Source: Acetivibrio mesophilus (lineage in GTDB: Bacteria; Bacillota; Clostridia; Acetivibrionales; Acetivibrionaceae). Taken from it: 64,000 nt of DNA. The stretch lies in contig NZ_RLII01000009.1 in the NCBI RefSeq assembly GCF_004102745.1, positions 49,653 to 113,652 of the forward strand. Reading direction: 5' to 3'. Positions 36,292 through 45,548 of this stretch are shown here, piece by piece. The translations under genes and the position numbers were made by a program. The notes beneath the pieces are model-generated. The model did no database searches and was not told the origin of the DNA. It was given only the letters and a program-made list of their open reading frames with translations. The number at the start of each line of letters is the position of its first letter. The first letter of the stretch is position 1.

Positions 36292-36563
36292 AACACATAA
36301 TCCTCTCTTATTTTCTTATTATATTACCATTAATTCGAGCCAAATTACAAGCTCATACAAAAGCAATACTATAAATCAATCTGTATATTATTGTTGACAA
36401 ATATCATTTTATCATCTAATTATTTTATCGGATAAAAAAGATAGAATTCAATTTCTCTATTGGGCTGTCCTTTGCTTTTCTTCTATAGTATTATTTGATA
36501 AAATATTCATACACGTTCTTTGCGATTTGGTAATTTTGAATTTCAATGAAAGAAGGATCACTA

Positions 36564-37334
36564 ATGCATGAAGAAATACTGGAAAAACTAAAAAATATTG
36601 AAGAGGAAAACGATATCAATATCCTCTATGCTGTCGAATCCGGCAGCAGAGGATGGGGTTTTGCATCTAAAGACAGCGATTATGATGTACGGTTTATATA
36701 TATTCATCCCACTGACTGGTATCTTTCCATTGAAGACAAAAAGGATTTTATTGAGCTTCCAATTAACGACCTATTGGATATAAACGGCTGGGATATCACA
36801 AAGGCATTACTGCAGTATAAAAAGTCAAATCCTACATTAATGGAATGGCTGAGTTCACCTATTGTTTACAGGGAAAGTTTCAGTACCGCGCAGAAAATGA
36901 GAGAATTACTGCCGTCCTACTTCTCACCTGTACCAACAATATATCATTATCTTCATATAGCAAGAAATAAATTTGAAGAGATAATGAACACAGACCAAGT
37001 CAAGATTAAACGCTTTTTCTATATATTAAGGCCCATATTAGCATGCATGTGGATTGAGAAAAACGGTACCGCTCCTCCGATGGAATTTAAAAAGCTAATG
37101 GCTGAGCAGCAGTTGGACGACTCCTTGGTTAGTGAAATTTCCAAACTGCTTGATAAAAAGACCTCTGGCCTGGAAATTGATATCGAACCAAAAAGCCCTA
37201 TAGTCATTGAGTTTCTTAGAAATAAAATAATTCATTATGAGAAGTATCTCAAAACTGTAAGGAATGAAAAAAAGTCCGATTATGAACCTTTAAATACTCT
37301 ATTTAGAGAAACCCTAAAGGAAGTCTGGAATTAA
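36564..37334 (+). CDS. RlaP-type nucleotidyltransferase domain protein (first of a pair)
   Basis: The protein has 256 residues from the ATG at 36564, behind AAGAAGGATC. The upstream ATG at 36546 overlaps that site. The polymerase-beta-like fold is shown by G-S-R-G-W-G-F-A-S-K-D-S-D-Y-D-V-R-F near residue 26, where the two Asp of D-S-D-x-D-V bind metal. The middle region (N-P-T-L-M-E-W-L-S-S-P-I-V-Y) is typical of the YcgL/RlaP family (Pfam 10127). The family is predicted to transfer nucleotides to RNA or small molecules, and substrates are unknown. The next gene, 34 bases downstream, is a second member, so they form an operon. Confidence 0.85.
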   Translation: MHEEILEKLKNIEEENDINILYAVESGSRGWGFASKDSDYDVRFIYIHPTDWYLSIEDKKDFIELPINDLLDINGWDITKALLQYKKSNPTLMEWLSSPIVYRESFSTAQKMRELLPSYFSPVPTIYHYLHIARNKFEEIMNTDQVKIKRFFYILRPILACMWIEKNGTAPPMEFKKLMAEQQLDDSLVSEISKLLDKKTSGLEIDIEPKSPIVIEFLRNKIIHYEKYLKTVRNEKKSDYEPLNTLFRETLKEVWN

Positions 37335-37368
37335 TTAAAGTGTTTTGTAGAATTAAAGGAGTAACCGT

Positions 37369-38379
37369 ATGAATATTCAAGATATAAAAGACAAGTTAAA
37401 TACCAGTGCCTATGAATTTCTAAGGACGGATTCTCACCTTGGGAAAAACATATTAATTCTTACAACAGCAGGGTCCATTGCCTATAGAACCAATGTTGAC
37501 ACTAGCGATATTGATATCCGGGGCGTTACTCTAGAAACAAAACAGGACCTTATGGGATTGTCAAGCTTTGAACAGTTCGAAGACAGGATAACAGACACTG
37601 TGATTTACGGACTCAAAAAGTTTATAAATCTATGCCTCGATAGCAACCCAAATGTTTTAGAGATTCTAGGCACAAGACCCGAACATCTTCTTGTTATAAC
37701 AAAAGAAGGTCAGCTTCTTAGGGATAATGTTGATTTATTCTTATCTAAAAAAGCAATCCAGAGTTTTGGCAATTATGCAACAGCCCAGCTAAGGAGGCTT
37801 AAAAATGCCCTTGCAAGAGATAACTATCCTCAAGCAGAAAAGGAACAGCATATTCTTGATAGTATTTTAGGTCAGATGGAGCACCTAAAAAGAACTTACA
37901 AAAGTTTTACAAAAGAAGAAATTGATCTTTACATTGATCAATCCGACAGACAAGAAATGGACACAGAAATATTTATTGATATATGCCTCAAGCATTACCC
38001 CCTTAGAGACCTAAAAAATATCTATTCAGATATGAACAACATTGTAAAGAATTACTCCAAACTAAATCACAGAAACAGCAAAAAGGATGAACTTCATCTT
38101 AACAAACACGCCATGCACTTAATCCGGCTCTTGATTACCGGTACAGAAATCCTTGAGGGCAAAGGAATTAACACTTATAGAGAAAAGGAACGGGACTTTT
38201 TCCTCGATATACGTAAAGGGAAGTATTCTTATAGCGAATTATTTGAGATGGTTGACATGTATGAACACAAATTCAAAGTGGCAGCTGAAAGCACATCTCT
38301 TCCTGAGCAACCGAATTATAAGCGTGTGGAAGAATTAATGCTGGAGATTTATTCTAAGGCTTGGGGTTTTGGGTCATGA
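37369..38379 (+). CDS. RlaP-type nucleotidyltransferase domain protein (second of a pair)
   Basis: The protein has 336 residues, starting at 37369 behind AAAGGAG. The nucleotidyltransferase motif is G-S-I-A-Y-R-T-N-V-D-T-S-D-I-D-I-R-G near residue 37, followed by the N-P-N-V-L-E-I-L-G block matching the N-P-T-L-M-E-W-L block of its neighbour. A helical C-terminal region (about 200-336) includes L-N-K-H-A-M-H-L-I-R-L, which resembles the accessory helices of minimal nucleotidyltransferases. It converges on pabC with only 15 bases between stop codons. The pair may act as a heteromeric enzyme, but that is inference. Confidence 0.84.
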   Translation: MNIQDIKDKLNTSAYEFLRTDSHLGKNILILTTAGSIAYRTNVDTSDIDIRGVTLETKQDLMGLSSFEQFEDRITDTVIYGLKKFINLCLDSNPNVLEILGTRPEHLLVITKEGQLLRDNVDLFLSKKAIQSFGNYATAQLRRLKNALARDNYPQAEKEQHILDSILGQMEHLKRTYKSFTKEEIDLYIDQSDRQEMDTEIFIDICLKHYPLRDLKNIYSDMNNIVKNYSKLNHRNSKKDELHLNKHAMHLIRLLITGTEILEGKGINTYREKERDFFLDIRKGKYSYSELFEMVDMYEHKFKVAAESTSLPEQPNYKRVEELMLEIYSKAWGFGS

Positions 38380-38394
38380 AATCATTTATATTGC

Positions 38395-39189
38395 TTACAT
38401 GACATCTTGAAGCTCTTTCATCAATAAAGCAGCTATTTTACCGCGAACCCCACTGCCAACCAATTTATTGTCTATATTATTTACAGGTACAATACCGATG
38501 ACGGAATTGGTAACAAACACTTCTTCTGCACAAAGAAGTGTTTCCAATGAATAATGTCCTTCCTCACAAAGTAGTCCTAAGTCTTTGGTTTTTTCGATCA
38601 CCCACTTTCGTATAATCCCTGGCAACAACCCGCAGCTTAGGTGGGGAGTATGTAATCTCCCGTCATGGACAAAGAATATATTGCTTTTTGATGTCTCCGT
38701 AATTTCCCCTTTTGCATTTAGAAAAATCACATCATCAAACCCATTATTCAAGGCTCTTTGCCCTTCCATATAATTTTCAAGATAGTTACCGGTTTTATGG
38801 GCAATAACAGGAGAATTGGCATTTTTCACAAGCCCGGATACCATAAGCCGAAAGCCAGTTTTATAAATAGTTTTGCTATATGTGTATTCCCGTGTTGAAA
38901 AAAGGATGGCCGGATCTATGCCTTTATTCTTATTACCGCAGGTGACAGTTAGTCTTAGTATTGTATTCTTCAAGTCGGACTTCTTTATATAATCCATTAC
39001 CATAGACAGCAGATTTTCCTTGGTCAAATGACTATCAAAACCGAAATGCCTCATTGAATCAAACAGTCTGTCAATATGCTTTTCAATTAAGAATACTCTC
39101 CCATATTCATTTACAAGAAACGTCTCAAACAAGCTAAAACCATACAAAACCCCAAAATCATCAGGTTTAATACCGCTAAAGCAATCCAT
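38395..39189 (-). CDS. pabC: Aminodeoxychorismate lyase-like class IV aminotransferase
   Basis: This 264-residue PLP enzyme is of fold type IV. The PLP-binding Lys lies in A-H-K-T-G-N-Y-L near residue 143, and the E-x-x-x-S-N-I-F motif (E-T-S-K-S-N-I-F-F) follows. PabC converts aminodeoxychorismate to p-aminobenzoate for folate. The family also contains branched-chain and D-amino-acid transaminases, but the position eight bases behind pabB supports PabC. It ends the long biotin/pab gene cluster. Confidence 0.87.
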   Translation of the reverse strand: MDCFSGIKPDDFGVLYGFSLFETFLVNEYGRVFLIEKHIDRLFDSMRHFGFDSHLTKENLLSMVMDYIKKSDLKNTILRLTVTCGNKNKGIDPAILFSTREYTYSKTIYKTGFRLMVSGLVKNANSPVIAHKTGNYLENYMEGQRALNNGFDDVIFLNAKGEITETSKSNIFFVHDGRLHTPHLSCGLLPGIIRKWVIEKTKDLGLLCEEGHYSLETLLCAEEVFVTNSVIGIVPVNNIDNKLVGSGVRGKIAALLMKELQDVM

Positions 39190-39197
39190 ACTATCTG

Positions 39198-40610
39198 CTA
39201 CCTCCCTGTCAACACCTTGAGCAAAGCCTTTCCCTTATCAAGGGTTTCCCGGTATTCATCCTCCGGGACGGAATCCCACACTATTCCTCCGCCTACATTA
39301 AAAAAGGCTTCATTATCTTTTATGACAATAGTCCTTATGGCTATATTTAAATCGCAATTGCCGTTAAAATCCATATAGCCTATTGAACCGGTATATATAT
39401 TTCTCTTCACAGGCTCCAGCTCATCTATTATCTCCATTGACCGTATTTTTGGTGCCCCGGTTATCGAACCTCCGGGAAACGTTGCCTTTATACAATCTAT
39501 CATATCTACATCATCCAATAATTCCCCTTTCACTGTGGAAACAAGATGTAGGACCGTAGAATACTCTTCTATTTCAAGCATTTTCTCAACATGCACGCTT
39601 CCTATTCTACACACCCTGCCCAAATCGTTCCGTTCAAGGTCGACAATCATTATATGCTCTGCCCGGTCTTTTTCGCTGTTTATAAGCTCATCCTTAAGCT
39701 TATCGTCTTCTTCTTTGGTTTTGCCCCTGGGTCTTGTGCCTTTTATCGGGCGGATTTCAATGGTTCTGCCGTTTATTTTCAGAAATCTTTCGGGGGAACT
39801 GCTCAAAACCTTTATTGCTTCAAAATTCATGTACGCCGAAAAAGGCGCAGGATTTAACTGCCGTAAATCAACATATATATCAAAGGGATCGGAATCTCCA
39901 ATATATGTTCTAAACTGTTGGGACAAATTAGCCTGATAAATATCACCGTTTCTGATATATTCTTTTGCCATGCGAATCATGTTGCAATATTCTTCCAAAG
40001 TAAAATTCGAAGCAACAGAACCTTGACCTTCCGTCATTTTTTTTACGGGTTTATTCCCCTCGCTGCTTTCGCAGACTCTTCTTATTATACCGTTTATTCT
40101 TCTATCTAAGATTTGATCAATATCCCCTGTGTTTTCAAAACCTATGGATGACACTGCCGCATATGTCTTACGACATTTATGATCTATAATAATTGCATTA
40201 CTATAAAATCCAAAAATCATGTCGGGTATATCCATATCCTCTTTTCCATGATCTTTAAACGTCTCTATCCGGTGGCATAAATCGTAGGAAAAATATCCTA
40301 TGGCCCCACTAAAAAACGGCAATTCGGATACATACGTACTTTTGTATTTGTCCAACAACTCTCTTAAAAACAATAAGGGGTCTTCTGTATACTCTTCGAT
40401 ATGGGACCCTTTTATGAGCCTTATCCTGTCTCCCTTTGATGTAAACACCAAAAAAGGATCAAATACAATTATGGAGTTTTCACCCAATTCATTATTGATT
40501 AATGAACTGTCCAAGAAAACACTGTATGGAGCATCATAAAACTGCTTAAAAATATCTATAGCACTTTTTGAAGTTTCTATCTCTTTTTTAATAAATATTT
40601 CGTCCTGCAT
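39198..40610 (-). CDS. pabB: Aminodeoxychorismate synthase component I
   Basis: This 470-residue chorismate-binding enzyme makes 4-amino-4-deoxychorismate. The PabB signature P-I-K-G-T-R-P-R-G lies near residue 290, followed by D-L-E-R-N-D-L-G-R and the F-P-G-G-S-I-T-G-A-P-K motif. The N-terminal part is the usual TrpE/PabB N domain. The glutaminase partner PabA is not in this window. It lies 96 bases behind bioA and could be co-transcribed with the biotin genes, since no terminator separates them. Confidence 0.9.
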   Translation of the reverse strand: MQDEIFIKKEIETSKSAIDIFKQFYDAPYSVFLDSSLINNELGENSIIVFDPFLVFTSKGDRIRLIKGSHIEEYTEDPLLFLRELLDKYKSTYVSELPFFSGAIGYFSYDLCHRIETFKDHGKEDMDIPDMIFGFYSNAIIIDHKCRKTYAAVSSIGFENTGDIDQILDRRINGIIRRVCESSEGNKPVKKMTEGQGSVASNFTLEEYCNMIRMAKEYIRNGDIYQANLSQQFRTYIGDSDPFDIYVDLRQLNPAPFSAYMNFEAIKVLSSSPERFLKINGRTIEIRPIKGTRPRGKTKEEDDKLKDELINSEKDRAEHIMIVDLERNDLGRVCRIGSVHVEKMLEIEEYSTVLHLVSTVKGELLDDVDMIDCIKATFPGGSITGAPKIRSMEIIDELEPVKRNIYTGSIGYMDFNGNCDLNIAIRTIVIKDNEAFFNVGGGIVWDSVPEDEYRETLDKGKALLKVLTGR

Positions 40611-40706
40611 CGGTGTACCCCTACCAACAATAATTAATATCAGCCAAATAATTATATCAGGTTACAATCCTTATGGAAACAACCTTTTGCATTTTCATGG
40701 ATTTAA

Positions 40707-42056
40707 TCATCCGAAATATTCGTTTATCGCATCGAAAGTGCCGTTTACAATATCCTCAATATCCTTTTTCCCAACAACATACGGGGGCATAAAATATAAA
40801 ACATTGCCCAAAGGTCTTAACAACAATCCCTTTCTTAAAGCGATTTTATAAATATTGTATCCCACACGTTGTTTCCAATCAAAACCTTTCTTTTCCGCCT
40901 TGTTTTCAACAAGCTCTAGTGCAGCAATCATCCCTATCTGTCGAAATTCCCCCACATAGGGATGGCTATGGGCAAGGGGCTCTGTCAGTTTTCTAATCAG
41001 CTCGGATTTTTCTCTATTCGTGTTTAAAACATCATCATCTTTAAATATTTTCAGCGATTCAAGCGCTGCGGCACATGCCAAAGGATTTCCCGTATAACTG
41101 TGGCTGTGCATGAATGCCTTAAGCTCTATATAATCGATGTAAAAAGCATTGTAAATCTTTTCGGTAGTAACAACCAACGAAAGAGGCATATACCCTGCGG
41201 TGAGCCCCTTTGACAGGCACATAATATCAGGACTGATACCACCGTGCTCACAGGCAAACATTTTTCCCGTCCTTCCAAATCCCACTGCAATTTCATCTGC
41301 AATCAAATGAATATTATAAGCAGAACACATTTCCTTAAGTTTAATCAGATATTGGGCAGAATATATTTTCATTCCGGCTGCTGCTTGAACCATCGGCTCA
41401 ATTATTACTGCACAAATTTCCTTATGTTTTTTAGCTAATACTTCTTCCATTTCACAAAAACACTCAGCCTCACAAGTGGTGTATTCCTTTCCATATTTGC
41501 AACGGTAACAGTCAGGCCCGGGCACTTTAATGGTATTCATCATCAAAGGTTTATAAATTTTACTGTACAAATCCAGCCCACCTACAGCCAAAGCCCCAAG
41601 AGTTTCTCCGTGATAGGCATCGGACAGAGCAACAAATCTTTTCTTTTCACAGTTTTCAGTTTGCTGATGATATTGAAAACTAAGCTTCAATGCAACCTCA
41701 ACGGCAGAAGAACCATTATCGGCAAAGAATACTTTATTTAACCCCTTCGGAGTGATTTCAACGATTTTTTCAGCCAGTTCAATGGCAGGCTTGTGGGAAA
41801 AGTTGGCGAATATCACATGTTCGAGGCTGTCAAGCTGTTTTTTGACAGCTTTATTAATTCTTTTGTTGCAGTGTCCGAAAAGATTGACCCACCAGGAGGA
41901 TACCGCATCTATATACCGCTTGCCTAGAGTATCGAAAATGTATGCACCTTCCCCCCTCTCGATAATAATCGGAGGAAAATCTTCATAATCCTTCATCTGA
42001 GAACAAGGATGCCAAATATATTTCAAGTCTTTTTCCTGCAAGTCATACAACTGCAT
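40707..42056 (-). CDS. bioA: Adenosylmethionine-8-amino-7-oxononanoate aminotransferase
   Basis: This 449-residue class III PLP aminotransferase makes 7,8-diaminononanoate from KAPA with SAM as amino donor. It begins Y-I-W-H-P-C-S-Q-M-K-D-Y and has D-A-V-S-S-W-W-V-N-L-F-G-H, both characteristic of BioA. The PLP Lys lies in C-L-S-K-G-L-T-A-G-Y. It is the last of six biotin genes and overlaps bioC by 14 bases. Confidence 0.95.
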   Translation of the reverse strand: MQLYDLQEKDLKYIWHPCSQMKDYEDFPPIIIERGEGAYIFDTLGKRYIDAVSSWWVNLFGHCNKRINKAVKKQLDSLEHVIFANFSHKPAIELAEKIVEITPKGLNKVFFADNGSSAVEVALKLSFQYHQQTENCEKKRFVALSDAYHGETLGALAVGGLDLYSKIYKPLMMNTIKVPGPDCYRCKYGKEYTTCEAECFCEMEEVLAKKHKEICAVIIEPMVQAAAGMKIYSAQYLIKLKEMCSAYNIHLIADEIAVGFGRTGKMFACEHGGISPDIMCLSKGLTAGYMPLSLVVTTEKIYNAFYIDYIELKAFMHSHSYTGNPLACAAALESLKIFKDDDVLNTNREKSELIRKLTEPLAHSHPYVGEFRQIGMIAALELVENKAEKKGFDWKQRVGYNIYKIALRKGLLLRPLGNVLYFMPPYVVGKKDIEDIVNGTFDAINEYFG

Positions 42057-42903
42057 TCACCAACCTTCTTTTACTTGCAGCAAGTTTCTTCCTTGCTGTT
42101 ATGAAAATGCAATGATAAGTTGCCCTCACCAACCCATCTGCTTTATACATCTCTTCATAAGCTCTTATCATTTCCTTAGTAAGGGTGGTATTCACCGTTC
42201 TTTCTTTATTGCTGTTGTTTGCTCCGATTTTTTTTACAGAATTCAAAAATTCTCTTACTGTATAAAAGTACTCATATTCAAGGCTTTCTTTTTTTATAAT
42301 ATCAAATTTGAACTCCTCAAACCCTTGCAGTGTCTGTCTGCAAATACCAAATAGCTCTTTTGAGTTGAAGAATTTTTGGCTTGGTGGGAAATCTCCATCT
42401 ATTTTAAGTTTTTTGCAGGCAGTTTCGTATGCAGAATGAAGCTCGTTAAAGGTCATATGCCCAAATGTAGAAAAAGCAAGTACTCCATCATTCTTAAGGC
42501 CTTGGACAAGCTTCTCCATAGTCCCCCCTAAGTTGTTAAACCATTGAAATGCCGCATTTGAAATAATCAGGTCGTATTTTTTGCTAAGCTCTGCCTCTTC
42601 AATATCAAGGCATAGAAATTCCACATTGCTCTCTTTAAACCTATCCTGTGCATATTCAATCATCCCCGGCGCAATATCTATTGCTGTTATTTGTGCATTC
42701 GGCAAATAGTCTAATATAAGTTTTGTGAGATATCCTGTACCGCACCCCACATCCAAAATAGCCAATGCATCACTTTTGCTTTTAGAATCAAGGCCCACCA
42801 TATTCAATAGAGTATTGGCCATTTTCTTTTGAACTTTTGCATATGTATCATAATTTTTTGCATTACGGCTAAAGTGCATTTGAAGAATAGTTTTATCTAT
42901 CAT
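42043..42903 (-). CDS. bioC: Malonyl-ACP O-methyltransferase
   Basis: This 286-residue SAM-dependent methyltransferase masks malonyl-ACP as a methyl ester so that fatty acid synthase can build the pimeloyl chain. The N-terminal F-S-R-N-A-K-N-Y-D-x-Y-A-K-V-Q segment is typical of BioC, and the SAM motif is I-L-D-V-G-C-G-T-G-Y-L. The S-N-A-A-F-Q-W block is also characteristic. It overlaps bioH by four bases (ATGA) and bioA by 14. Confidence 0.93.
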   Translation of the reverse strand: MIDKTILQMHFSRNAKNYDTYAKVQKKMANTLLNMVGLDSKSKSDALAILDVGCGTGYLTKLILDYLPNAQITAIDIAPGMIEYAQDRFKESNVEFLCLDIEEAELSKKYDLIISNAAFQWFNNLGGTMEKLVQGLKNDGVLAFSTFGHMTFNELHSAYETACKKLKIDGDFPPSQKFFNSKELFGICRQTLQGFEEFKFDIIKKESLEYEYFYTVREFLNSVKKIGANNSNKERTVNTTLTKEMIRAYEEMYKADGLVRATYHCIFITARKKLAASKRRLVNAVV

Positions 42904-43670
42904 TTATTATCACCTTGTCCTATAAATTTCAAAATCAACTTGCTGAAATCATCGGATGAAGAATAGAAGGAGACATGACCCGCTCCTTCCATGATATGTA
43001 ATACCGCCTTACCTTTCATCCTCTGTGCTATATACAAAGATGCCTCTTTAGGACATATAGTGTCCATTTCTCCATGAATGATAAGTGTATCCGCTCTAAT
43101 ACTCCCCAAATGTTCTCGGACATCTGCAGCCAAGAGGTAGTCAAGCCCTGCCTCCAGTTCCATAAAAGAGGCAGCATTCGTATTAATATCAGCTTTCAAC
43201 AAGGCTACATATTCTTTGCTTTTTAGCTCCTTCGAAGAAAAAAGGGAAGAATAAAAGGAATTCATTGTTTTTTCCCTATCAACTCTTACAGACTTTTTCA
43301 TCTTTTTAACTGTACTTTTCGGCCAGCCGCACAGGTATCCTGTCTCTTTATCCCTTGTGAATCGAGAGGTTCCGCTGACAAGTATAAGCTTTTCAACCCT
43401 GTCTTTATATTTACAGGCAGCATCAATGGCTAGCAGGCTTCCTAAAGACCATCCCAGAAGAGATAATTTCCCCTTCTCCTTTTCAATCAACTTCCAGACC
43501 CGTTTGGTATAACCCTCCATGCTGTTTATGCCGTGCCATTCACAGAAATCAAGCTGAAAACACTCACTTAAAACCGGAGTAACAGGCTTCCATACTGAAG
43601 AATCCATACTCCATCCGGGCAGCATGACCAACTTTTGCTTTTCCAAAACAGTATCCTCCCCTATCAACAT
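42900..43670 (-). CDS. bioH: BioH-type pimeloyl-ACP methyl ester carboxylesterase
   Basis: This alpha/beta hydrolase has up to 256 residues. The nucleophile elbow is G-W-S-L-G-S near residue 75, the acid Asp lies in H-G-E-M-D-T-I-C and the His in G-A-G-H-V-S near residue 238. Its place between bioF and bioC, and the M-L-P-G-W-S-M-D-S-S-V-W start typical of biotin-cluster hydrolases, support removal of the methyl ester from pimeloyl-ACP. The ATG at 43670 overlaps the bioF stop. A TTG at 43646 behind GGGGAGG is an alternative start. Sequence divergence from the E. coli enzyme means the assignment rests on context. Confidence 0.82.
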   Translation of the reverse strand: MLIGEDTVLEKQKLVMLPGWSMDSSVWKPVTPVLSECFQLDFCEWHGINSMEGYTKRVWKLIEKEKGKLSLLGWSLGSLLAIDAACKYKDRVEKLILVSGTSRFTRDKETGYLCGWPKSTVKKMKKSVRVDREKTMNSFYSSLFSSKELKSKEYVALLKADINTNAASFMELEAGLDYLLAADVREHLGSIRADTLIIHGEMDTICPKEASLYIAQRMKGKAVLHIMEGAGHVSFYSSSDDFSKLILKFIGQGDNK

Positions 43671-44836
43671 TATGGTATTACCCCCAGCTTTCTTCCAAAA
43701 CGAACTAGATTTTCAACTGCAAATTCCATATCATCGTAGGAATGGGAAGCCATTAGAGAAATCCGAAGCCTGCTCGTTCCTTTAGGAACTGTCGGGGGTC
43801 TGATAGCCGGAATATATATCCCTTCGTTATAAAGTAACATACTGAATTTCAATGCAGTATCCACATTTCCCACCATAAGAGGTATTATTGGTGTGACACC
43901 TCTCGGGACGTCAAAGCATCTTTTTATCAGCTTACTCCTCAGCCATATAGATTTTTCAGCCAATTCTTTTCTTGCCTGTTGACCTGTTTCTATGATATTC
44001 AAAGCTTCAACTGCTGCAGCTATATTATGGGGTGCTAAAGCAGTGGAGTAAATAAAGCTTTTTGCCCTATGCCGGAGAAAATCAATGAGTTTCCTCTTTC
44101 CTGCAACAAAGCCTCCTTCAACGCCAAAAGCTTTGCTCAAAGTACCCACGTTTATATCTACATCATCTTTAAGGCCGAAATACTCCAATGTTCCCCTTCC
44201 ATTCTCACCTAAAACCCCTGTAGCATGGGCATCATCCACCATTGTCATCAGATTGAATTTCTTGGCCAATTTCACAATTCTATCTACTGGTGCTATATCA
44301 CCATCCATACTGAATACCCCATCGGTTGCTATAAGGCCCCTACCGGTATGGTAGCGTATAATCTTGTTTTCAAGGTCATCCATATCGCAGTGCTTATACA
44401 CCACAAGCTTTGCACCGCTTAAGCGAATACCGTCCACAATGCTGGCATGGTTCAGACGGTCGCAGAATATGACACAACTTTTATCTGCAATACCCGATAT
44501 TGCTCCTATATTTGCAGCATATCCGCTGCCAAAAATAATACTGCTTTCCGCCTGTTTAAATCCGGCAAGTCTTTCCTCCAACTCCCTGTGCAGTGTAAAG
44601 TTTCCGCAGGTCAGCCTTGATCCCCCAGCTCCCACTCCGAATTTACGAATGGATTCTATCGCAGCCCTTTTTAGCCTGATATCATTACACAAACCCAGAT
44701 AATTGTTCGAGGACATCATAAGCATTCTTCTACCATCAATAACGCTATACGGACCTTGGGCAGTCTCTAGATTGCGCAGTTCTCTGTTCAATCCCTTGTT
44801 TTTTATATCTTTCAAAGCAGCTTCAAAATCAAACAT
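43670..44836 (-). CDS. bioF: 8-amino-7-oxononanoate synthase
   Basis: This 388-residue PLP enzyme of the alpha-oxoamine synthase family condenses pimeloyl-ACP with alanine. Landmarks are S-S-N-N-Y-L-G-L-C, G-A-G-G-S-R-L-T-C-G, D-D-A-H-A-T-G-V-L-G and the PLP-Lys motif G-T-L-S-K-A-F-G-V-E-G-G. Its context in the bio operon distinguishes it from glycine C-acetyltransferase. It overlaps bioD by eight bases. Confidence 0.93.
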   Translation of the reverse strand: MFDFEAALKDIKNKGLNRELRNLETAQGPYSVIDGRRMLMMSSNNYLGLCNDIRLKRAAIESIRKFGVGAGGSRLTCGNFTLHRELEERLAGFKQAESSIIFGSGYAANIGAISGIADKSCVIFCDRLNHASIVDGIRLSGAKLVVYKHCDMDDLENKIIRYHTGRGLIATDGVFSMDGDIAPVDRIVKLAKKFNLMTMVDDAHATGVLGENGRGTLEYFGLKDDVDINVGTLSKAFGVEGGFVAGKRKLIDFLRHRAKSFIYSTALAPHNIAAAVEALNIIETGQQARKELAEKSIWLRSKLIKRCFDVPRGVTPIIPLMVGNVDTALKFSMLLYNEGIYIPAIRPPTVPKGTSRLRISLMASHSYDDMEFAVENLVRFGRKLGVIP

Positions 44837-45548
44837 TTGCCAACAACTCTTTAATATCTATTGTTTTTTCAAAAACAGATTTTAGTTCTCCCAAAACCTT
44901 ATCTTCAACATTAATTCCTTCAATTTTTGGAACAACGCTAAGCACCGGCACTTCGGATAATCGCCGTATTGTTTCTATGTTGTCTCGTTCAACACTGCCT
45001 TTAGAAAAACCATTGAAAATTATCCCCTTGATTGAAATACCAGTATTTTTAGCAAAGGAGAGGGTAAGAAGAGTATGGTTTATCGTGCCAAGAGTAGTTC
45101 GAGAAACCAAGATACATCCAATCTCAAGCTCTTTTATTAGCTGAAACTGCATATATCCATCCTTGGATAAAGGTACAGCAAGTCCTCCACAGCCTTCAAC
45201 CACGATATATTGGTATTTTTCAGTGAGCTTACTGTATCTATCCCGGATAATTTCTTTATTAACTGCCAAGCCCTCCATCTCCGACGCCAGATGTGGTGAA
45301 ACCGGCGTTCTATATCTGAAAGGATTTATTATCTCATCATCTTCATTAAGTCCCGAAACAGCTTTTATAAAAGAAGCATCATATGAGATAAAGCCATCTG
45401 CTGTTTCCCTGCCGCCGCTGGATATGGGCTTAAAATAGCAGGAATTATATTCTTTTGACTCCAGCAAATACGTTAGCCCTGCACAAACTACTGTCTTGCC
45501 CACATTAGTATCTGTTCCGATAACATATATCCCTTTTGCCCTGCTCAT
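44829..45548 (-). CDS. bioD: Dethiobiotin synthetase
   Basis: This 239-residue ATP-dependent enzyme closes the ureido ring of dethiobiotin. The P-loop G-T-D-T-N-V-G-K-T-V is at residues about 12-21, F-K-P-I-S-S-G follows, and V-E-G-C-G-G-L-A-V-P-L is the typical later motif. It overlaps bioB by four bases and bioF by eight, so translation is probably coupled. Confidence 0.95.
   Translation of the reverse strand: MSRAKGIYVIGTDTNVGKTVVCAGLTYLLESKEYNSCYFKPISSGGRETADGFISYDASFIKAVSGLNEDDEIINPFRYRTPVSPHLASEMEGLAVNKEIIRDRYSKLTEKYQYIVVEGCGGLAVPLSKDGYMQFQLIKELEIGCILVSRTTLGTINHTLLTLSFAKNTGISIKGIIFNGFSKGSVERDNIETIRRLSEVPVLSVVPKIEGINVEDKVLGELKSVFEKTIDIKELLANV

Noticed and set aside
39198..40610. Anthranilate synthase component I (TrpE)
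   Set aside because: The P-I-K-G-T-R-P-R-G motif and the adjacent pabC favour PabB, and no trp genes are near.
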